NCBI GenBank assembly: GCA_001804165.1
Contig: MHFL01000006.1
Span: 15,103-23,497 of the forward strand
DNA from: Omnitrophica bacterium RIFCSPLOWO2_01_FULL_45_10
GTDB lineage: Bacteria > Omnitrophota > Gorgyraeia > 2-01-FULL-45-10
Length of the DNA stretch: 8,395 bases
Direction of reading: 5' to 3'
Shown piece after piece: positions 1-6,438 of this stretch (positions are counted from its first letter, which is position 1; every line of letters starts with the position of its first letter). The notes beneath the pieces were generated by a model. That model did no database searches. It was given only the letters and a program-made list of their open reading frames with translations, and was not told the origin of the DNA. Position numbers and translations under genes: made by a program.

Positions 1-803
1 AATTCTTTTGCCATCGCGTACGTGTTCTTCCTTATGACTTCTATTATGTCTTTGCCTAGGGTGTGAGGCGGCAGAACCATCGCGCTGTCTCCTGAGTGGA
101 TCCCCGCCTCTTCTATATGCTCCATTATCCCGCCTATTACGCAATCTTTCCCGTCCGCGATAGCGTCCACATCTACCTCTATGGCATCCTCAAGGAATTT
201 ATCTATCAGGATCGGCCTCTCAGGCGACGCCTCAACCGCCTTTTCCATGTAGTCGTTTAAGGACCTCTCATCGTAGACGATCTCCATCGCCCGGCCGCCT
301 AAGACATATGAGGGCCGGACCACTACAGGATATCCTATCTTTTTCGCGACCAACGCCGCCTCAGCGAATGAAACCGCTGTGCCGTTATCCGGCTGGATCA
401 ACCCGAGTTTCTTTAACATCCCCTGGAATCTTTTTCTATCCTCAGCTATGTCTATCGAATCCGGGCTCGTTCCAAGAATATTGACTCCGGCGTTCGCGAG
501 AGAACCTGATATATTGAGAGGGGTCTGGCCGCCGAATTGAACAATTATGCCGATGGGTTTTTCGATCTCCACGATGCTCAAGACATCCTCTACCGTCAAC
601 GGCTCAAAATAGAGTCTGTCCGACGTGTCATAGTCGGTTGATACGGTTTCGGGATTGCAGTTAATCATTATGCTCTCTATGCCTTCATCTTTCAAGGCAT
701 ACGAAGCGTGGCAACAGCAATAGTCGAATTCTATCCCCTGCCCTATCCTGTTCGGGCCGCCTCCGAGTATAATTACCCTCTTATTGGTTTTCACACCTTT
801 CAT
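1..803 (-). CDS. carB: Carbamoyl-phosphate synthase large subunit, C-terminal half (split CarB), cut by the window edge
   Basis: This ORF encodes the second synthetase half of CarB, which phosphorylates carbamate to carbamoyl phosphate. 267 residues are visible and the reading frame is open at the left edge. [15 protein letters not shown] (residues 14-28) is the N-terminal nucleotide-fold signature of this half. QFGGQTPLN (89-97), [11 protein letters not shown] (163-173) and [12 protein letters not shown] (229-240) mark the second ATP-grasp domain. R123, R163, D201, E209 and H236 align with E. coli CarB R675, R715, D753, E761 and H788 at a constant offset of 552, so residue 1 falls at the CarB mid-linker. 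The rest of the ATP-grasp domain and the MGS-like allosteric domain should lie beyond the edge. The ATG at 803 is chosen because an in-frame TGA lies only nine codons upstream, inside the repeat. No convincing Shine-Dalgarno sequence precedes it. A four-codon mini-ORF beginning in the repeat at 814 ends in an ATGA overlap with this start, which could couple translation. Function is certain; that it is a separate gene follows from the intervening ORF. Confidence 0.95.
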   Translation of the reverse strand, partial: MKGVKTNKRVIILGGGPNRIGQGIEFDYCCCHASYALKDEGIESIMINCNPETVSTDYDTSDRLYFEPLTVEDVLSIVEIEKPIGIIVQFGGQTPLNISGSLANAGVNILGTSPDSIDIAEDRKRFQGMLKKLGLIQPDNGTAVSFAEAALVAKKIGYPVVVRPSYVLGGRAMEIVYDERSLNDYMEKAVEASPERPILIDKFLEDAIEVDVDAIADGKDCVIGGIMEHIEEAGIHSGDSAMVLPPHTLGKDIIEVIRKNTYAMAKE

Positions 804-809
804 TCTTTT

Positions 810-856
810 GTCATTGCGAGCCCAGCCCTTTCAAAGAAGGGCGGCGAAGCAATCTC
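810..856. repeat. Dispersed GTCATTGCGAG...GAAGCAATCTC repeat, half-copy
   Basis: The element starts with GTCATTGCGAG (810-820), has an internal hairpin in which GCCCTT (825-830) pairs with AAGGGC (837-842), and ends with GAAGCAATCTC (846-856). The same two end motifs, in the same orientation and also separated by a hairpin of different sequence, form the left half of the larger element at 3934-4009. It abuts the stop codon of the 84-residue ORF (858-860) and ends 6 nt from the carB2 start. I recall this motif pair as a dispersed repeat in many unrelated bacterial genomes; that is memory, not a search. No coding role is suggested: the carB2 frame meets a TGA inside it. Confidence 0.8.
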
Positions 857-857
857 T

Positions 858-1112
858 TTAAGCGGTTACCTTATAAACCCTATCGTTCGGGTGGACCTTC
901 TGAGAAAGTTTTATTCCTACCGCGTCCCCCGCCTTTGCCTCGGTGACAACAACGTGCTCGATCTGCATGGAATCGATGCCTTGGGAAAAATCCGTTGTAT
1001 GCCCCTTGACATGGATATTGTCGCCCACTTTCAATAAGTCAGCGAGTTGGATTATCCCAACATTTACGCGGCCGAAGTAGTGAGTAACCGTTCCAACCTC
1101 TTTCTCTTCCAT
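858..1112 (-). CDS. Stand-alone EF-Tu domain-2-like (translation-factor beta-barrel) small protein
   Basis: This 84-residue protein resembles the beta-barrel domain 2 of translational GTPases (EF-Tu, EF-G, IF-2 type). A strand carrying GTVTHYFGRVNVGII (7-21) is followed by LKVGDNIHVKG (27-37), an SMQIEH strand (48-53) and AKAGDAVGIKL (59-69), closing with NDRVYKV (76-82). It has no GTP-binding domain, no signal peptide and no membrane segment, so it is a cytoplasmic orphan domain. Small proteins of this kind are annotated in databases as translation elongation factor-like; their role is unknown to me. The start is secure: GGAGGT at 1118-1123 lies 5-6 nt from the ATG and is the best ribosome-binding site in the operon, so translation may exceed that of its neighbours. 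It begins 33 nt after carB1 and ends 54 nt before carB2, lying between the two CarB halves. It could help assemble the split enzyme, bind RNA, or simply be a passenger; the sequence does not decide. Confidence 0.85.
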   Translation of the reverse strand: MEEKEVGTVTHYFGRVNVGIIQLADLLKVGDNIHVKGHTTDFSQGIDSMQIEHVVVTEAKAGDAVGIKLSQKVHPNDRVYKVTA

Positions 1113-1145
1113 ACCCCACCTCCATATTTGGTTATTAGTAAAAAT

Positions 1146-2813
1146 TTATTTATCGTATGTCGAGTAATAATACGGCGTTCGTGCCTCGAATTCGGCGGCA
1201 CAGGTATCGACCAGTTTAAAATCGGGCATCAGGTTGAGCGCCCTGCGTAAATCATATATGTCCTGTTCTTTTCTCTCTGTCAAATCCGCGATCTGTTTAT
1301 CGCTGAACCCGTATTGTTTCGCGGTGATTAATAATTCTCGGCTCAAATTCGCGCCAGACGCGGCGGTGATATCTTTCTCCAACTCGATTATTTCCGAAAT
1401 ATTGTGCAGGAACCACTTGTCGATTTTTGTTAAATCATAGATTCTGTCTATGTCGATTCCGACTCTAAGGGCATCTCCTATATAAAATATCCTATCGGCA
1501 TTAGGCATCCTTAATTTGTGATAAATAAGATTTAAGGTCTCATCATCGACCTTTTTTTCCAAGCGCGGTTTTTTAAATAATAAACTCTCCAATCCGCATC
1601 TTTTTATCTCCAGAGACCTCAATCCCTTCTGAAGCGCCTCTTTGAACGTCCTGCCAATTGCCATAACCTCGCCCACCGATTTCATCGATATAGTAAGCGT
1701 CGGGTCCGCTGATGGGAATTTCTCGAACGTAAAACGAGGTATCTTGACGACACAGTAATCTATGGCCGGTTCAAAACAGGCGGGCGTCTCTTTCGTGATG
1801 TCGTTCGGTATCTCATCAAGCGTATATCCGACCGCAAGCTTTGCCGCGATCTTGGCAATCGGAAAACCGGTTGCCTTGGAAGCGAGCGCAGAACTTCGTG
1901 AGACGCGAGGGTTCATCTCGATTATCACCATTCTTCCCGTGTCAGGATGAATCGCGAACTGGATGTTCGAGCCTCCGGTCTCCACGCCGATCTCTCTTAT
2001 ACAGTTGATAGCGGCATCGCGCATCTTCTGATATTCCTTGTCCGTCAGCGTCTGCTCAGGCGCGACCGTTATAGAATCCCCCGTGTGAATCCCCATCGGG
2101 TCAAAGTTCTCTATGGAACATATTATTACCACATTATCCTTTGAATCTCTCATCACCTCTAATTCGAATTCCTTCCATCCGATGACCGACTCCTCGATAA
2201 GTATCTCGCTTATCATGCTCGATTCCAAGCCCCTCTTCGCCAATTCCTTGAACTCTTCGATGTTATATGCGACACTTCCGCCGGTTCCGCCCAAAGTAAA
2301 ACTGGGCCTGATTATGACCGGGAATCCAATGCGCTCACTGATGGCACAGGCGCTTTTAAGATTATATGCATTATCGCTTTTTGGTAGATCCAGCCCTGTC
2401 TTTAACATTGATTCCTTAAATAATCGCCTGTCTTCCGCCTTTTTTATCGCTGTTATATTCGCGCCGATTGTCTCCACCTTCCATCTCTTCAAGACCCCTG
2501 CCTTGTCCAAACCGACAGCGGTATTCAACGCGGTCTGACCTCCGAGAGTCGGCAATAACGCGTCGGGTCGCTCCACTTCGATAATCTTAGCCACTACATC
2601 CACAGTAATCGGCTCAATATATGTCCTATCCGCCATCTCAGGATCCGTCATAATCGTCGCGGGATTTGAATTTACTAAAATTACCTTGTATCCCTCCTGT
2701 CTAAGAACCTTGCAGGCCTGGGAGCCGGAATAATCAAATTCACACCCCTGGCCTATTGTGATTGGCCCGGAACCAATGATTAGAATCTTTTTAATGTCTT
2801 TTCTTTTAGGCAT
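1146..2813 (-). CDS. carB: Carbamoyl-phosphate synthase large subunit, N-terminal half (split CarB)
   Basis: This is the carboxyphosphate-forming half of CarB, which phosphorylates bicarbonate and uses ammonia channelled from CarA. The 555 residues align almost without gaps to E. coli CarB 1-555. The N-terminal fold carries [10 protein letters not shown] (14-23) and TLGGQTALN (89-97). The first ATP-grasp domain includes [11 protein letters not shown] (169-179), HTGDSI (243-248) and [12 protein letters not shown] (299-310). R129, R169, E215, H243, Q285, E299, N301 and R303 are all conserved, so the half should be active. Residues from about 404 form the oligomerisation domain and end [10 protein letters not shown], where ordinary CarB runs on through a linker into the second half. 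The gene follows carA by 25 nt. No Shine-Dalgarno sequence is visible; a tandem 7-bp duplication (AGAAGTT twice on the plus strand, 2817-2830) occupies its place, so initiation may rely on coupling to carA. Paired with carB2, it should rebuild a complete large subunit. Confidence 0.97.
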   Translation of the reverse strand: MPKRKDIKKILIIGSGPITIGQGCEFDYSGSQACKVLRQEGYKVILVNSNPATIMTDPEMADRTYIEPITVDVVAKIIEVERPDALLPTLGGQTALNTAVGLDKAGVLKRWKVETIGANITAIKKAEDRRLFKESMLKTGLDLPKSDNAYNLKSACAISERIGFPVIIRPSFTLGGTGGSVAYNIEEFKELAKRGLESSMISEILIEESVIGWKEFELEVMRDSKDNVVIICSIENFDPMGIHTGDSITVAPEQTLTDKEYQKMRDAAINCIREIGVETGGSNIQFAIHPDTGRMVIIEMNPRVSRSSALASKATGFPIAKIAAKLAVGYTLDEIPNDITKETPACFEPAIDYCVVKIPRFTFEKFPSADPTLTISMKSVGEVMAIGRTFKEALQKGLRSLEIKRCGLESLLFKKPRLEKKVDDETLNLIYHKLRMPNADRIFYIGDALRVGIDIDRIYDLTKIDKWFLHNISEIIELEKDITAASGANLSRELLITAKQYGFSDKQIADLTERKEQDIYDLRRALNLMPDFKLVDTCAAEFEARTPYYYSTYDK

Positions 2814-2838
2814 AATAGAAGTTAGAAGTTTTGAGTGA

Positions 2839-3918
2839 TTAGTTATAGCTTTTCATTAATATTATAAATTCATTAAACAAATATTTCGCGTCATGTGGTC
2901 CCGGCGAAGCCTCAGGATGAAACTGAACCGAGAATACAGGCAATCTCCTGTGCCTCATTCCCTCAAGAGTTCCATCATTCAAATTCATATGTGTGAGTTC
3001 GATCTCTTTTTTATTTAAAGTATCGATATCAACGCAGAATCCGTGATTTTGGACCGTTATAGCGACTCTCCCCGTCTTCATATCCTTAACCGGATGATTT
3101 GCGCCATGGTGGCCGAATTTGAGTTTGAACGTCTTGCCTCCGAACGCCTGGCCCAGCATTTGGTGACCCAAACATATGCCGAATATCGGAACTTTGCCAA
3201 TTAAATCTTGAACGCTCTTGACTATATATGGCAAGGCCGCCGGGTCGCCTGGCCCATTAGAGAGAAGCACGCCGTCCACTTTTAAATCGAGTATATCCTT
3301 AGCGCTAGCTCCGGCTGGGACAACAATGACGTGACAGTTGCGATTCGCCAATTCTCTTAACATGTTAAATTTCACGCCGCAGTCGATGGCGGCCACTTTA
3401 TATTTACCTTTATCGTTCCATTCATAAATTTTTTTGGATATCACGTCCTTGACCAAATCTACGCCGATCAAACCTTGCGATTCCTTTGCCTTTTTGACCA
3501 AACTTTTTTCATCAGTATCGATTGCTGACAGGACCGCCTTCATCGCTCCTTTTTCGCGGATATGGAGCGTCAGGTTCCGCGTATCTATCCCTTCAATGCC
3601 GGGCACGTTATTTCCTTTGAGATACTCGTTCAACGAATCTTGCGAGCGCCAGTTAGAAGCGATCTTTGAATATTCTTTTACGACGAATCCCTCGACATGA
3701 GGTTTACAGGATTCAGCATCTTCTTCATTGGAGCCATAATTTCCTATCAGAGGGTATGTCATCGTGACGATCTGGCCCTTATACGATGGGTCCGTGAGTA
3801 TCTCCTGGTATCCGGACATGCTGGTATTGAATACGGCCTCGCCGTAGCTTTCACCCGCAGCCCCGAAAGATTTACCCCTATATATCTTCCCGTCTTCTAA
3901 AGCAAGTATCGCGTCCAT
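2839..3918 (-). CDS. carA: Carbamoyl-phosphate synthase small (glutaminase) subunit
   Basis: CarA hydrolyses glutamine and passes ammonia to CarB. From the ATG at 3918 the protein is 359 residues. The CarA-specific N-terminal domain opens [19 protein letters not shown] and continues through [15 protein letters not shown] and the GIEGIDTR motif (108-114). The class I glutamine amidotransferase domain (about 173-355) has LSNGPGDP (219-226), GICLGHQ with nucleophile Cys249, and [11 protein letters not shown] with His334 and Glu336 completing the triad. An in-frame extension to a TTG at 4005 would add 29 residues, but these are a translation of the palindromic repeat at 3934-4009. The ATG fits the family N-terminus and is preferred. 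Only a weak GGA precedes it. Position between pyrG and carB1 supports an operon; the 96-nt gap to pyrG is largely the repeat. Confidence 0.97.
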   Translation of the reverse strand: MDAILALEDGKIYRGKSFGAAGESYGEAVFNTSMSGYQEILTDPSYKGQIVTMTYPLIGNYGSNEEDAESCKPHVEGFVVKEYSKIASNWRSQDSLNEYLKGNNVPGIEGIDTRNLTLHIREKGAMKAVLSAIDTDEKSLVKKAKESQGLIGVDLVKDVISKKIYEWNDKGKYKVAAIDCGVKFNMLRELANRNCHVIVVPAGASAKDILDLKVDGVLLSNGPGDPAALPYIVKSVQDLIGKVPIFGICLGHQMLGQAFGGKTFKLKFGHHGANHPVKDMKTGRVAITVQNHGFCVDIDTLNKKEIELTHMNLNDGTLEGMRHRRLPVFSVQFHPEASPGPHDAKYLFNEFIILMKSYN

Positions 3919-3933
3919 ATTAGTTCCAGTAGT

Positions 3934-4009
3934 GTCATTGCGAGACCGCGAAGCGGTCGAAGCAATCTCAAAAGCGGGATTGCTTCGGCACTTCGTGCCT
4001 CGCAATGAC
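3934..4009. repeat. Cloverleaf-forming palindromic repeat between pyrG and carA
   Basis: The outer arms are a perfect 11-bp inverted repeat, GTCATTGCGAG (3934-3944) and CTCGCAATGAC (3999-4009). Inside are three hairpins: ACCGC/GCGGT with a GAA loop (3945-3957); GAAGCAATC (3959-3967) with GATTGCTTC (3978-3986) around a 10-nt loop; and GCAC/GTGC with a TTC loop (3988-3998). Together they can fold into a four-armed cloverleaf in DNA or RNA. It reads as two inverted half-units of the type at 810-856 joined head to head. It lies 5 nt after the pyrG stop and 15 nt before the carA ATG, so it would be transcribed in the operon mRNA. No T-run follows, so it is not a standard terminator. It resembles a small non-autonomous or REP/MITE-like element; no transposase is present in the window. 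Confidence 0.88.
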
Positions 4010-4014
4010 GATTC

Positions 4015-5646
<1,632 letters not shown>

Positions 5647-5663
5647 TCACTTATTCCTGCGAA

Positions 5664-5692
5664 GCCCTACCAGGGTTAGACCCATGATGGGC
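5664..5692 (-). promoter_or_regulatory. Nested CCC/GGG hairpin in the pyrG leader
   Basis: On the transcribed strand, GCCC and GGGC at the ends can pair around an inner GGGT-CTA-ACCC hairpin with a symmetrical 5/5-nt internal loop. The same segments can instead form CCCA-TCA-TGGG and CCCT-GGT-AGGG, two shorter hairpins that exclude the inner one. The element lies about 23 nt upstream of the pyrG ATG. Alternative pairings of this sort are typical of leader switches, but no named riboswitch family is recognised. Confidence 0.4.
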
Positions 5693-5786
5693 GAAACAGA
5701 ATATAAATAGAGAAGGCGTTTTTAAGAGCCGGTTTCGGTATTAAAAACGCCTTCTTATTCATTATTTTAAGATTTTGCGCCGTCAT
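5676..5786 (-). other. Possible 36-codon leader-peptide ORF in the pyrG leader
   Basis: An ATG whose first base lies 7 nt past the last base of the -10 box, the expected +1 position, opens a 36-codon frame (MTAQNLKIMNKKAF at its start, ending PSWV). It runs through the 5711-5755 hairpin and stops at a TAA inside the nested CCC/GGG element. It has no Shine-Dalgarno sequence and would have to be translated leaderless. Lysines and hydrophobic residues dominate and no family is recognised. A frame of this length arises by chance fairly often; only its placement makes it notable. Confidence 0.22.
5711..5755 (-). terminator. Long perfect hairpin in the pyrG leader (attenuator or terminator candidate)
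   Basis: AGAAGGCGTTTTTAA (5711-5725) and TTAAAAACGCCTTCT (5741-5755) are a perfect 15-bp inverted repeat. Inside, CCG-GTTT-CGG adds a 3-bp cap. On the minus strand it is followed by CTATTTATATTCTG, which is U-rich but interrupted, so intrinsic termination is only plausible. Because it lies downstream of the pyrG promoter, it sits where an attenuator would. It could also stop read-through from the diiron gene upstream or simply stabilise the 5' end of the message. Confidence 0.5.
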
Positions 5787-5792
5787 CTGTCG

Positions 5793-5820
5793 ATTATATC
5801 ATAAACCCTCATTCTGTCAA
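5793..5820 (-). promoter_or_regulatory. Sigma70-type promoter of the pyrG-car operon
   Basis: On the minus strand, TTGACA (5820-5815) and TATAAT (5798-5793) both match the consensus exactly, with a 16-bp spacer. Transcription should start near 5786, giving a leader of about 145 nt before pyrG. It lies 56 bp beyond the diiron gene stop, so pyrG need not depend on read-through. An unregulated promoter this strong would make large amounts of mRNA, which suggests control in the leader. Confidence 0.85.
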
Positions 5821-5876
5821 CTTGTTTTATTTTGGAGTTCTACCCTTTTTAAGACACGAAATATTCCAATGGAGAT

Positions 5877-6356
5877 TTATTCAACATAGTTTCGCTTGAG
5901 GTCTATCAAATAGATGATATGCTTCTTCTCTTCATCAATAAGTTCTCGGACTTGCTCCTTATGTATAGGCGGCATGTATGTTAAGAGTTCATTGAAAAAA
6001 AGGATCGCGTCCTTTTCGAAACTTATGCCATATTGGATTGCCGCAAGAGGCGTTTTGACATTTTTAGCGAATTCTTGCGGCGATACTTGAGCGTAGAGTT
6101 TGTCATCGACCATCGCCTTTATGTAAGATTCGAATTCGCCGGAATAGGATTCGGTTATATCTAAATCCTCGACCTCATCCCGTATTTCTGCGAACTTTTT
6201 TATGTGCGTCTCCTCCCAATCCCTGAGGTCCGTGAAAAGTTTTTTCATATCCCTTTCTTTGAACTTTGCAGCAGCGAGGCCATAGAAGTCCCGCCTCTTC
6301 TTCTCCTTCGCTATTCCCATATCGATTATTTCAGCGGCGTTATATATGTTTGCCAT
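5877..6356 (-). CDS. Rubrerythrin-like (ferritin-superfamily) diiron protein
   Basis: This 159-residue protein looks like a four-helix-bundle diiron protein of the rubrerythrin/ferritin-like group. Helix 1 has E18 in AKEKKRRDFYGLAA, helix 2 has WEETH (47-51) giving an E48xxH51 pair, helix 3 has E114 in SFEKDAILFFNELL, and helix 4 has DEEKKH (141-146) giving E143xxH146. This ligand set suits a non-haem diiron centre. No rubredoxin-type CxxC domain, signal peptide or membrane segment is present, so it is a cytoplasmic erythrin-only form. Relatives act in peroxide reduction or iron handling; which applies here is not visible. The start is supported by AAGGAG (6368-6363) 6 nt upstream of the ATG. 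It is transcribed from its own promoter (6388-6415), divergently from the helicase gene, and is followed by the pyrG promoter. A weak 5-bp inverted pair after the stop is not a convincing terminator. Confidence 0.85.
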   Translation of the reverse strand: MANIYNAAEIIDMGIAKEKKRRDFYGLAAAKFKERDMKKLFTDLRDWEETHIKKFAEIRDEVEDLDITESYSGEFESYIKAMVDDKLYAQVSPQEFAKNVKTPLAAIQYGISFEKDAILFFNELLTYMPPIHKEQVRELIDEEKKHIIYLIDLKRNYVE

Positions 6357-6387
6357 ATCGCTCTCCTTATTTATGTGCTTTGATTAT

Positions 6388-6415
6388 ATTCTACACAATT
6401 TATTTGATAAATCAA
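6388..6415 (-). promoter_or_regulatory. Promoter of the diiron protein gene
   Basis: On the minus strand, TTGATT (6415-6410) is followed after 16 bp by TAGAAT (6393-6388). A TATAAT also occurs at 6388-6383 but has no well-spaced -35. Start near 6381 would give a leader of about 24 nt containing AAGGAG. The -35 overlaps that of the divergent helicase promoter. Confidence 0.55.
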
Positions 6416-6431
6416 CACAATAGCATATAAT
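6404..6431 (+). promoter_or_regulatory. Helicase promoter predicted to give a leaderless mRNA
   Basis: TTGATA (6404-6409), a 16-bp spacer and TATAAT (6426-6431) form a good sigma70-type promoter. The -10 box ends 7 nt before the helicase ATG, so +1 should fall on or within about one base of the A of ATG. No Shine-Dalgarno sequence lies between them, consistent with leaderless initiation. Confidence 0.7.
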
Positions 6432-6438
6432 ACAATAT

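Noticed and set aside
708..1037. 109-codon plus-strand frame over carB2, the repeat and the small ORF
   Set aside because: It crosses a dispersed repeat and two genes on the opposite strand, and its composition shows no recognisable domain.
801..1148. CarB split as a simple sequencing frameshift
   Set aside because: An intact 84-codon gene with its own strong ribosome-binding site separates the halves, and each half is complete up to the linker. One or two base errors could not produce this.
2113..2538. 141-codon plus-strand frame inside carB1
   Set aside because: It lies wholly antisense to a highly conserved coding region, resembles no family and has no good ribosome-binding site. The same applies to the other plus-strand frames over the car and pyrG genes and the minus-strand frames in the helicase.
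3934..4009. tRNA gene or rho-independent terminator
   Set aside because: The cloverleaf lacks the conserved D-loop, T-loop and CCA-end features of tRNA, and no T-run follows the stem in either direction.
5825..5862. Terminator after the diiron gene
   Set aside because: Only TTGGA/TCCAA can pair, around a loop of about 30 nt, which is too weak to call.
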